Shown in pieces: positions 41,067-49,449 of a stretch of DNA of 64,000 bases. The translations under genes and the position numbers were made by a program. Position 1 is the first letter of the stretch. Every line of letters starts with the position of its first letter. Location: positions 62,001-126,000 of the forward strand of contig NZ_JARUKW010000009.1 of the NCBI RefSeq assembly GCF_029688845.1, written 5' to 3'. The stretch is from Natronococcus sp. A-GB1 (GTDB lineage Archaea; Halobacteriota; Halobacteria; Halobacteriales; Natrialbaceae). The notes under the pieces are model-generated. The model was not told the origin of the DNA. It worked only from the letters and a program-made list of their open reading frames with translations, and did not search any database.

Positions 41067-43346
41067 CTACTCCGAGGATTCGAACTCCGAGACCGTCAGC
41101 ATCGTCTCCACCGCGACGTCCGGCGAGACCGAAATCGAATCGATGTCTTCCTCGAGCAGGAACTCGGTGTACTCCGGAATCGTCGAAGGTGCGTCGCCGC
41201 AGATCCCGACCGGTCGGTCGTGACGGTGGGCCTCCTCGATGAGCGAACTGATCGACCGCGTCACCGAGTCGTCGGTCTCGTCGAACAGCGGTGCGAGTTT
41301 CTCCGAGTTGCGGTCGACGCCGAGGACGAGCTGTGTGAGATCGTTCGAGCCGATCGAGAACCCGTCGAACAGGTCCGCAAACTGATCTGCAAGCACGATG
41401 TTCGCGGGCAGTTCGGCCATCACATAGACATCCATCTCGTCGCTCGAGAGACCGTACTCGGCCATGATCTCAAGCACGCGCTCGCCTTCCTCGGGCGTTC
41501 GACAGAACGGAACCATCAGGATGACATTGTCGAGTCCCACCTCCTCGCGAACCTGTCGGAGCGCCTCGCACTCGAGGCGGAACGCCTCCCGAAACGCCTC
41601 GTCGTAGTACCGGGAGGCGCCGCGCCAGCCGAGCATCGGGTTCGCCTCGTCGGGTTCGTACTTCCAGCCGCCCTCCAGGTTACGGTACTCGTCGGTTTTG
41701 AAGTCGCTGAGTCGGAAGATGACCTCGTCGGGGTAGAACGCGGCGCCGATCTTCGCAATCCCCGTCCGGAGGGCGTCGACGAACTGCTCCTCCTCGCCGC
41801 GCTCGAGCAACTCGAGCGGGTGGAAACCGACGTGGGAAGTGACGATGAACTCCTCGCGGGCCAGGCCGACGCCGTCGACGGGGAGGTTCGCGAGCGCGAA
41901 CGCCCGCCCGGGATCGCCGAGGATCAGCTTGACGTCGGTGTCGGTTGCGGGAAGGTCGTCGACGACCTCCTCGGTGACGTCATACTCGAGTTCGCCCTCG
42001 TAGATGCGACCGGTGTCGGTCGAACAGTCGACGGTGACGGTGTCGCCGTTCGACAGCGACTCCGTCGCCGTTCCGGTCCGAACGATCGCGGGGATGCCCA
42101 GTTCGCGGGAGACGATCGCGGCGTGAGAGGTTTTGCCCCCTCTGTCGGTGACGATGGCGCTCGCGCGCTTCATCACCGGCACCCAGTCGGGATCGGTCAT
42201 CTCGGTGACGAGGACGTCGTCCTCTTCGACCCGGTCCATCTCCCGGTGGTCCGAGAGCACGCGAACGGTGCCGCTTCCGATTGCGTTCCCGATTGCGACC
42301 CCCTCGAGCAGTGGCTCGTCGGTTTCCTCGAGGCTGTACGTCCGGAGGACGTTCCCCTCGGCCGCCCCGTGGACCGTCTCGGGCCTGGCCTGGACGACGA
42401 ACAGTTCGTCGAGATCGCCGTCGACGAGCCACTCGATGTCCTGTGGCGTCCCGAAGTGGTCCTCGATCCGGGTCGCGTACCGCGCCAGTTCCCGGATCCG
42501 GTCGTCCGAGAGCGCGAACTCCTCGCGTTTTTCGTCCGGCACCGACTCGAGTTTGGTCCCGCCGTTTCGGCGGACCATCCGCTGGGACTTGCCGCCACAC
42601 TCCTTCTCGACGATCCCGGTCGTCGGCTTGAAGACGACGTACCGGTCGGGGTCGACGACGCCCTGGACGATCGGTTCGCCGAAGCCGTAGGCGGCCTCGA
42701 TCGTGACGACCTCGTCGAACCCCGTATCGGGGTCGAGCGTGAACAGGACGCCCGACGAGGCCAGGTCCGCCCGGCCCATCTTCTGGACGGCACAGGCCAG
42801 TTTGACGTCGAAGTGGTCGAAGTCGTTGTTCTCACGGTAGACGATCGCGCGGTCGGTAAACAGCGAGGCGAAGCAGTGTTTGATCGACTCGAGCAGTTCC
42901 GTCTCGCCGGCGACGTTGAGGAACGTCTCCTGCTGACCGGCGAAGGAGGCCTCCGGGAGGTCCTCCGCGGTCGCGGAACTCCTGACGGCGACCTCCGGGT
43001 CGTCGATCCCGAGGTCGTCGCCCAGTTCGGCGTACCGCTCGCGGATCGCCGACTCGAGTGTCAGCGGCATCGACGCCTCCGAAACCGTGCGCCTGATCCG
43101 ATCGCCGCGTCGCTGGAGGTCCGCGACGTCGTCGACGTTCAGCTCCTCGAGTTGCGACTCGATCTCGGCGTGGATCCCGGTCTCCTCGATGTAGTAGTCG
43201 TAGGCCGACGCGGTCGTCGTGAATCCCGGCAGGACGGGGATATCGAAGTCGGCAAGTTCGCCGAGGTTCGCGCTCTTGCCGCCGACGCTGTCGGTGTCGT
43301 CGCCGCTCAACCCTTCTAGCGATCGGATGAACGAGTTTCGTGACAT
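41067..43346 (-). CDS. ppsA: Phosphoenolpyruvate synthase
   Basis: 759 residues, the usual length. The N-terminal nucleotide-binding half has VGGKSANLGEL (22-32) and EVAVRSSATAEDLPEASFAG, the central swivelling domain has the phosphorylated histidine in GGKTSHAAIVSR (about residue 405), and the PEP/pyruvate-binding C-terminal barrel has MVPFCRTPEEG, GFSIGSNDLTQLVLGVDRN and VGICGDAPS. It converts pyruvate and ATP to PEP, AMP and phosphate. It is divergent from the ADP-dependent kinase gene, with 98 bases between starts, which may allow coordinate but opposite control. Confidence 0.96.
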   Translation of the reverse strand: MSRNSFIRSLEGLSGDDTDSVGGKSANLGELADFDIPVLPGFTTTASAYDYYIEETGIHAEIESQLEELNVDDVADLQRRGDRIRRTVSEASMPLTLESAIRERYAELGDDLGIDDPEVAVRSSATAEDLPEASFAGQQETFLNVAGETELLESIKHCFASLFTDRAIVYRENNDFDHFDVKLACAVQKMGRADLASSGVLFTLDPDTGFDEVVTIEAAYGFGEPIVQGVVDPDRYVVFKPTTGIVEKECGGKSQRMVRRNGGTKLESVPDEKREEFALSDDRIRELARYATRIEDHFGTPQDIEWLVDGDLDELFVVQARPETVHGAAEGNVLRTYSLEETDEPLLEGVAIGNAIGSGTVRVLSDHREMDRVEEDDVLVTEMTDPDWVPVMKRASAIVTDRGGKTSHAAIVSRELGIPAIVRTGTATESLSNGDTVTVDCSTDTGRIYEGELEYDVTEEVVDDLPATDTDVKLILGDPGRAFALANLPVDGVGLAREEFIVTSHVGFHPLELLERGEEEQFVDALRTGIAKIGAAFYPDEVIFRLSDFKTDEYRNLEGGWKYEPDEANPMLGWRGASRYYDEAFREAFRLECEALRQVREEVGLDNVILMVPFCRTPEEGERVLEIMAEYGLSSDEMDVYVMAELPANIVLADQFADLFDGFSIGSNDLTQLVLGVDRNSEKLAPLFDETDDSVTRSISSLIEEAHRHDRPVGICGDAPSTIPEYTEFLLEEDIDSISVSPDVAVETMLTVSEFESSE

Positions 43347-43417
43347 CGGACTGTCACTCGGACCACGCGGACGATAATAAGTTCGCAGGGGCGACGGACG
43401 AGCACCCCAGGATTAAC

Positions 43418-43432
43418 TCCCTGCGTCAGGGA
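43418..43432. promoter_or_regulatory. Hairpin/palindrome in front of the ADP-dependent kinase gene
   Basis: TCCCTG-CGT-CAGGGA is a perfect 6-base inverted repeat ending 12 bases before ATG 43445, immediately followed by GGGAGGG, which may act as ribosome-binding site. It could be an operator or an RNA hairpin that controls access to the ribosome-binding site. Confidence 0.4.
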
Positions 43433-43444
43433 GGGAGCCCTGCT

Positions 43445-44818
43445 ATGCAGGATGCCCACGCCCAACTGGAGGCGGACGTCGCCGCACTCGAGGAGTTGCC
43501 CGTATTCATCGCTTACAACGCGAACGTCGACGCGATCGTTCGGGTCGACAAGGAACTCGAGTCGTTCCTCGAGCGACCGACCGATCCCGGTGCGGACGTC
43601 CCGCCGAGCCCGCTGACTTCGAAACGAGAACTCGCGGCGGCGATCGCACACACGATGGCCGCCGGCCGGGGCGACGAGATCGCGATGGCCGACGAGTTCG
43701 CCGCGACACTCGAGTCGGAACTGGACCCCGACAGCCAGCAGATGGGCGGCCAGGCGGGGATCATGACGAACCTGCTCACCGCGCTGGGAACGGCGCCGAT
43801 CTCGTACACCTACCTGATCTCCGAGCGACAGCTGTCGATGTTCGACCATCCCGACGAGGTACAGTATCCGACCGTCGAGGACGGCCAGGTGCGCTACGTA
43901 CCCCTCTCCGAGGCCGTCAACACGGATCGGACGAAGATCAACTGGGTGTTTGAGTTCAGGGAGGGAGACGAGTTTTTCGGCGTGACCGCGCCGGAAGACA
44001 CCCGGTTCATCGCCGCCTCGAGGCCGCCTGAGTTCGACCTCTCTGCGGGGGAACTCGACGAGGCAATCGATCAGGTCGGCGAGAACGTCGATGGCGCGCT
44101 CCTGGCGGGGTATCACAACCTCACGCCCGACCACGTCGAAGAGGGGTACGAGGAGACCCACCGTCACGCGAGAGACGTCATCCATCGACTCCGGTCTGGG
44201 AGCGACGTCGACGTCCACGTCGAGTACGCGGTCACCCACGACAACGACCTCAGGGAGAGCATGTACGAGTGGATCCTGCCGGAGGCGAACGTCGTCGGTG
44301 CGGACAGCCACGAATTGACGATGTTACACGACGACGCGGGGATCGACGCCGTCGAGGAGCCGCCGTCGGAAGCGACGCCGTTCGAACCCGAGGAGATCCT
44401 CAACCACTACAGAATGCTCGAGGCGGTCCGCGAGGAACTCGGTGTCGACTGTCTCCAGTTACACGCGATGGAGTACCACCTCGCCGTGATGGAGTCGTAC
44501 CACTCGCCGGAGGCGCTCCGACGGGGCCTCGAGTTTTCCGCCGTCAACGCCGCCACCAAGGCGGCACTGGGACACGTCTCGGAACCCGAGGACCTCGAGA
44601 CAGGGCTGGAGTACGAGCCCTCGAAGATGGGGCGGGAGGCGATCGAACTGCTGGCCGATCACGTCGGCGAGACGGCCGAGGACGGCGTCCTCGAGACCCC
44701 CTCGGTCGCTGCTTGTCCAAACCGCGTCGTCGACGAACCGGCAGGAACGGTCGGTATCGGCGACATTGTCTCCGCCTCGAGTTTCGTCCTGGAACTCGCC
44801 GTGGCCAGCGGCCGATAG
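43445..44818 (+). CDS. ADP-dependent phosphofructokinase/glucokinase family protein
   Basis: 457 residues. The ribokinase-like fold of ADP-dependent kinases is visible: LPVFIAYNANVDAIVRVDKE near the N-terminus, QMGGQAGIMTNLLTALGTAP (about 100-119), NWVFEFREGDEFFGVTAPED, LLAGYHNLTPDHV, HVEYAVTHD, NVVGADSHEL, and the C-terminal GIGDIVSASSF with the catalytic Asp. Archaeal members transfer phosphate from ADP to fructose 6-phosphate or glucose in modified Embden-Meyerhof glycolysis. Its location among aldolase, FBPase, GAPDH and PGK genes supports a sugar-phosphate role, but which sugar is used cannot be said. ATG 43445 is preferred to upstream frames. Confidence 0.88.
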   Translation: MQDAHAQLEADVAALEELPVFIAYNANVDAIVRVDKELESFLERPTDPGADVPPSPLTSKRELAAAIAHTMAAGRGDEIAMADEFAATLESELDPDSQQMGGQAGIMTNLLTALGTAPISYTYLISERQLSMFDHPDEVQYPTVEDGQVRYVPLSEAVNTDRTKINWVFEFREGDEFFGVTAPEDTRFIAASRPPEFDLSAGELDEAIDQVGENVDGALLAGYHNLTPDHVEEGYEETHRHARDVIHRLRSGSDVDVHVEYAVTHDNDLRESMYEWILPEANVVGADSHELTMLHDDAGIDAVEEPPSEATPFEPEEILNHYRMLEAVREELGVDCLQLHAMEYHLAVMESYHSPEALRRGLEFSAVNAATKAALGHVSEPEDLETGLEYEPSKMGREAIELLADHVGETAEDGVLETPSVAACPNRVVDEPAGTVGIGDIVSASSFVLELAVASGR

Positions 44819-44858
44819 CGGCTCCGGGACGGCGGCAAGCGGTAGTCGCCGGAGGACG

Positions 44859-45749
44859 TCACGGCTCCTGGGCGCTGACCGGCACGCAAAACACCGGCAC
44901 GTCTGCCTGGCGGACGACGTTTTCGGTCACGCTCCCGAGGAACCACTGGCCGATCCCCGTCCGGCCGTGGGTCCCCATAACAATCAGGTCGATGTTGGTC
45001 TCGGTCGCGTAGGAGGGGATCTCCCTCGCCGGAGCGCCGGTCACAGTCGCTCCCGAGACGGTCACCCCGACGTCCTCGCCGCGCTCTCGGACCTCGTCGA
45101 GTGCCTCTTCGCCCCTGTGCTCGAGAGCCTCGAGGAATTCGTCAGCCTCCGACTCGTCGGCGAAACTCGTGTCGATCGAGTAGAGCACGTGTAGCGACGA
45201 TTCGAGCCGACTCGCGAGTTCAATACCCCACTCGGTCGCGATCGCCGCGCCGTCGCTCCCGTCCGTGGGAAGAAGGAGCCGCTCGAACGGGATCTTGTCG
45301 ATTGCGGGCTCGTCTGCGTTCGGCGGAACCGCGAGTACGGGACTCCGTGCCGTTCGAAGGACGTTCTCAGTCACGCTGTCGAGGAGCACCCTGTCGAGTC
45401 CCGTTCGGCCCTTCGTTCCCATAACGATGACGTCGATCTCGCGTTGCTTGGCGTACTCTCTGATCGACTGGAACGGAGTGCCTTTTCTGATCGTTGTCGT
45501 AACGTCGATTTCCTCGTCGTGGTCTGCGGTCAGCCGGGCGATCTCCTCGACCGCGTTCTCGGCGCGCTCCTCGAGTGACTGGAACTCGAACTCGTCGGAC
45601 TCCCCCGTACGCAGTCAAGATTCGACAACCGATAGCACGTGGATGTCGGCATCAACCCGCGACGCGAGCGCGATCCCGCGTTTAGCTCCGGCCAGCGCTC
45701 CGTCGCTGCCGTCGGTTGGTATCAGTACCACTTCGATGAACCGGCTCAT
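44859..45749 (-). pseudogene. Tandem universal stress protein interrupted by an in-frame TGA
   Basis: From ATG at 45749 the frame reads MSRFIEVVLIPTDGSDGALA and IALASRVDADIHVLSVVES, then a TGA at 45615-45617 (codon 45), then in the same frame continues LRTGESDEFEFQSLEERAEN, DVIVMGTKGRTGLDRVLLDS, and a complete second UspA domain (RLLLPTDGSDGAAIATEWGI and IVMGTHGRTGIGQWFLGS) to 44859. The whole 297-codon frame is two UspA domains with normal ATP-binding loops G-x2-G-x9-GS. A single CGA-to-TGA change would explain the stop. Downstream starts (for example Met at 45422) would make a truncated protein. It lies in the carbon cluster, convergent with the kinase gene. Confidence 0.8.
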
Positions 45750-45848
45750 GGGTGGGTCCCGGGTTGCTTCACCACCTCGGCGGATAACTGTGTGGGGGTG
45801 GTCGGCCGACAGAATCTGACTGGAACGAACCCAACGATCGGGGCCATA

Positions 45849-47085
45849 TCAGGACTCGAGCGTTGCTTCAGCGACAAAAATCTCGAGCAGGTCGCCGAGC
45901 TGTCGAGGCAGCAAGAATCGCTCCCGAACGTGTTCCCGGGCGTTATCGCCGAAGGTTCGCCGACGCCTGTCGTCCCCGAGAAGGTCGACGATCCGATCGC
46001 CAGCACCCGTCGCGTCATCGGGATCGACGAGGTAGCCGTTACGGTCGTCCTCCACCTGGAGCGGGATCCCGCCGACCGTCGAGTCGACGACCGGTGTGCG
46101 CTTCCAGAGCGCCTCCGAGACGACGAGGCCGAACCCCTCGCGCAATGACTTCTGGACGACGACGTCCGACAGCCGCTGGAGAGCGTTTATCGTCGTGTCT
46201 GGGAGGTCAGTCAGGACGTGAACGTCCGGATCGCCGACCGCATTTTCGGCGACCTGTTCGTACAGCTCCAGTCCTTCCGGATCGTCCCCGGCCATCCCGC
46301 CGGCCAACGCCAGCTGGAGCTCCGGCACCTCCTCCGTGGCGGTTCGGTACGCCTCGAGCGTACCGAACTGATCCTTCCACGGGTCGAAACGGGACACCTG
46401 CGTCACCACCGGCGCGTCGAACGAGAGCGGTTCCAGCCGGTCGCGTTCGGCCGCCAGCTCTTCGTCCTCGAGCGAGCGGTTCTTCTCCGTCACCGGGTCG
46501 ATCGACGGGTAAACGATGCTCGTCGACGGCGTGTCGATCGCCGCGTACTTCGAGCGACTGAAGATCGCGTGGTCGATCGGTGTACTCCGAGACGAACGCG
46601 AGATAGTCGTCGACCGGGTCGGTGAGATCGACGTGACATCGCCAGAGGATGGGTGCGTCCGGAAGCCGTTCTTCGAGTCGCTCGAGCATGCCAAGCGGCT
46701 GTGGATCGTGAGCCAGCACGAGGTCGTACTCGTCTTCGATCTCGGCTGCGTTCCGCGCTGTCACCTCGCGATAGGTCGCTTTCATCTCGTCGGTCAGCGG
46801 CACGCCGCTACCCTGGAGGCCGTTGTGGACCGCTTTCGTGACCTCGAAGAAATCGTCGTCTGCGTCCATAACGTGCCAGTCAGTGTCGATTCCAAGGTCG
46901 TTACAGACCGGCACTATCGAGCGGAGCAACTCCGCGACGCCACCGCCCATCGCGGTCGAATTGACGTGCAGGATTCGGACGTCCGACAGCGTCTCGGCAA
47001 GCTCACGGAGTCGCTCGAGGCGGTCGCCATCCGTCACGGTGGCGTAGTCCTCGATCGATCGGTCCGGGAGTGAGGGACGATGCAT
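45849..47085 (-). pseudogene. treT: TreT-like trehalose glycosyltransferring synthase, frameshifted
   Basis: A GT4-family glycosyltransferase reading in two frames. From 47085 the first frame gives LHVNSTAMGGGVAELLRSIV and WHVMDADDDFFEVTKAVHNG, then APILWRCHVDLTDPVDDYL and FVSEYTD at about 46580, after which a second frame continues DHAIFSRSKYAAIDTPSTSI, then TQVSRFDPWKDQFGTLEAYR and SLREGFGLVVSEALWKRTPV (UDP/ADP-sugar binding) to 45849. The join is at GATCGA in 46571-46580, where removing a duplicated 4-base unit restores EYTDHAIFSRSKY. TreT makes trehalose from NDP-glucose and glucose. Divergent from GAPDH. Either a natural pseudogene or a base-call problem. Confidence 0.8.
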
Positions 47086-47223
47086 CGTCGGTGCACGTCA
47101 CCACCACGACGACGCTCGCATCAGTTGGGGTCAGGAACGCGGAGCGACGGGTTAGAGGGTGTTTATCTCCAGACATCCGACGGTCGCACCAACAAATTTA
47201 CCCGCAAGGGTGGAGCCTCGACC

Positions 47224-48294
47224 ATGGAAGGAGAGACGAACGGCAGCTCGGAAACCGGCGAAACGCTTCGAATCGGACTCAACGGCTTCGGACGGGTCGG
47301 GCGGTGTCTCCTCCGTGCGTCGCTGACACACGACGACGTCGATATCGTGGCGATCAACGACGTGATGGACGACGACGACATGGAGTACCTGCTCACGTAC
47401 GATTCGGTTCACGGCCGTCTCGACGGAGTCTCCCGTCGCGGCGATAGGCTCTTTGTGGACGATCGGGAGTTCCAGTTGCTCTCGAAGGGCGAGCCGCCAG
47501 AACTCCCGTGGGACGAACTGGATGCCGACGTCGCCTTCGAAGCGACGGGGTTGTTCCGGACCCGCGACGAGGCTGCACAGCACCTCGAGGCGGGCGCAGA
47601 GAAGGTCATCATCTCGGCGCCACCGAAGGGCGAAAAGGAGGTACCGATGTTCGTCTACGGCGTCAACCACGAGGAGTACGGCGGTGACGACGTCATCTCG
47701 AACGCCTCCTGTACGACGAACTCGGTCGCGCCGGTCCTGAAGATCCTCGACGAGGTGTTTGACGTCGTCTCTGGACACTTGACGACCGTCCACGCCTACA
47801 CCGGAAGCCAGGGACTCGTTGACGGCCCCATGGCCAAGCGACGACGCGGCCGCGCCGCTGCCGAGAACATCGTCCCCACGACGACCGGGGCAGCCGGTGC
47901 GACCAGCGAGGTGCTTCCCGAGTTCGAGGGCAAACTCGAGGGGATGGCGATGCGGGTACCGGTCCCGAACGGTTCGATCACCGACATCACCGTCAACATC
48001 GAGGAAGACGTCGAGCGGGACGAAGTGATCGACGCGATCCGGGTGGCGGCCGACGACGACCTGGCCGGCGTCCTCGGCTACACCGACGACGAGATCGTCT
48101 CGCGGGATATCGTCGGGTCGCCCTTCGCCTCGTATGTTGACCTGGAATCACTGATGGTCGCGGCCAACGACACCGTAAAAGTGCTCGCCTGGTACGACAA
48201 CGAGTACGGCTTCTCGAACCAGATGATCAAACTCGCGAAACACGTCGCGACCGAGTCGGAGAGCATCGACGCCGGGCGAACCGTCATCAACTGA
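47224..48294 (+). CDS. gap: Glyceraldehyde-3-phosphate dehydrogenase (type I)
   Basis: 356 residues of the bacterial-type phosphorylating GAPDH family: NAD-binding GLNGFGRVGRCLLRAS (about 18-33), active-site NASCTTNSVAPV with nucleophile Cys near 163, HAYTGSQGLVDGP, RAAAENIVPTTTGAA and the final WYDNEYGFSNQM. An acidic 12-residue N-terminal extension (MEGETNGSSETGE) precedes the usual start. It interconverts glyceraldehyde 3-phosphate and 1,3-bisphosphoglycerate. The next gene, PGK, starts 29 bases downstream on the same strand. AAATTTA at about 47195-47201 is a promoter-like box 22-29 bases upstream of ATG. Confidence 0.95.
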   Translation: MEGETNGSSETGETLRIGLNGFGRVGRCLLRASLTHDDVDIVAINDVMDDDDMEYLLTYDSVHGRLDGVSRRGDRLFVDDREFQLLSKGEPPELPWDELDADVAFEATGLFRTRDEAAQHLEAGAEKVIISAPPKGEKEVPMFVYGVNHEEYGGDDVISNASCTTNSVAPVLKILDEVFDVVSGHLTTVHAYTGSQGLVDGPMAKRRRGRAAAENIVPTTTGAAGATSEVLPEFEGKLEGMAMRVPVPNGSITDITVNIEEDVERDEVIDAIRVAADDDLAGVLGYTDDEIVSRDIVGSPFASYVDLESLMVAANDTVKVLAWYDNEYGFSNQMIKLAKHVATESESIDAGRTVIN

Positions 48295-48323
48295 CGGAGA
48301 CACGCGAGCAATACTTTCCAGCC

Positions 48324-49448
48324 ATGGCTACGTTTCGAACTATCGACGACCTCGAACCTGGGCGACGCCTGCCCGTCCGGATCGACGTCAACACCGCCGT
48401 CGAAGACGGAATCGTACAGGACAGTCGCCGGTTCGCAAGCCACGCGGAAACCATCCGGGAACTGCTCGCGGACAACCACCTCAATCACCCCGTCGAGTTC
48501 GTCGCAGACACGTACGGCGAGGACGCGCTCGCAGCTATCGACGACCTCGAGTCGGGTGACGTGCTCCTCCTCGAGAACGCCCGGATGTGCGACGAGGAGT
48601 TACCCGAGGAAGAGCCGGACGTGAAAGCCGAGACGGACTTCGTTCGGACGCTCGCTCCGGAGTTCGACGCCCACGTCGGGGACGCGTACTCGGCCGCGCA
48701 TCGTTCCCACGCTTCGATCGTCGGCTTTCCGCGCGTCATGGACGCGTACGCGGGGCGCGTGATGGAACAGGAGTACACGGCGATCACGGCCGTCCGGGAG
48801 CGGGAGTTCGACGGTCCGGTTACGATGGTCCTCGGCGGGACGAAAGCCGAGGACGTCATCCCGATCATCGAGCGACTCGACGACACCGTCGACCGGTTCT
48901 GTCTCGGCGGCGTCGTCGGCGAACTCTTCCTGCAGGCGGACGGGTACGACGTGGGCTACGACGTCGCCGAGACGTCGCTTTTCGACCACCAGTGGGACGA
49001 CCATCGTGGTCGACTCGAGCGTACCCTCGAGGCCTACCGCGACCGACTGTCGCTCCCAACCGACTTGGCTTACGAGGACGACGACGGCGAACGTGTGGAA
49101 GCGTCGCTCGAAAGACTCGAAAAAGATCGACCGTTCCTCGATGTCGGTTCCGAGACGGCCGATCGCTACGCCGACGTCGTCGAGGACGACGACGCGGTGT
49201 TCGTCAAGGGCGCACTCGGCGTCTTCGAGGACGAGCGGTTCGCCCACGGGACCGTGACGGTCGTCTCGGCGATCGTCGAGACCGACTGTTTCTCGGTCGT
49301 CGGCGGCGGCGACATCGCCCGCGTCGTCGAACTGTACGACCTCGACGAGGACGATTTCTCGCGCGTCACGGTCGCTGGCGGCGCGTACGTTCGCGCGCTC
49401 ACCGGCGATCCGCTCGTCGGCGTCGAGATACTCGAGGGAGGGGGCTGA
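48324..49448 (+). CDS. pgk: Phosphoglycerate kinase with internal deletion
   Basis: 374 residues, about 26-28 shorter than family members near 400. The N-terminal start RIDVNTAV and DSRRFASHAETIRELL are normal; where other PGKs have a strand, an HxGRP-containing loop (3-phosphoglycerate binding) and helix, this protein jumps from LLADN directly to HLNHPVEFVADTYG (junction about 48471-48482). The rest is intact: GDAYSAAHRSHASIVGFP, MVLGGTKAEDVI, FVKGALGVFEDERF, SVVGGGDIARVVEL. The deletion is in-frame. Loss of the loop should impair 3-phosphoglycerate binding, so activity is doubtful. Located directly after GAPDH and before the nucleotidyltransferase. Confidence 0.88.
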   Translation: MATFRTIDDLEPGRRLPVRIDVNTAVEDGIVQDSRRFASHAETIRELLADNHLNHPVEFVADTYGEDALAAIDDLESGDVLLLENARMCDEELPEEEPDVKAETDFVRTLAPEFDAHVGDAYSAAHRSHASIVGFPRVMDAYAGRVMEQEYTAITAVREREFDGPVTMVLGGTKAEDVIPIIERLDDTVDRFCLGGVVGELFLQADGYDVGYDVAETSLFDHQWDDHRGRLERTLEAYRDRLSLPTDLAYEDDDGERVEASLERLEKDRPFLDVGSETADRYADVVEDDDAVFVKGALGVFEDERFAHGTVTVVSAIVETDCFSVVGGGDIARVVELYDLDEDDFSRVTVAGGAYVRALTGDPLVGVEILEGGG

Positions 49449-49449
49449 A

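Noticed and set aside
40541-41242. A 233-codon plus-strand open frame in the gap after FBPase
   Set aside because: Composition is not acidic, there is no recognisable motif, and it runs into the antisense of PEP synthase.
45422-45422. Met at 45422 as the start of a separate single UspA gene
   Set aside because: The residues upstream in the same frame (to 45749) are UspA sequence interrupted only by one stop, and a start here would remove the first three strands of a domain.
45615-45617. TGA as selenocysteine in UspA
   Set aside because: UspA proteins have no catalytic Sec/Cys at this position and no SECIS-like element or Sec machinery is known in haloarchaea; CGA to TGA mutation is simpler.
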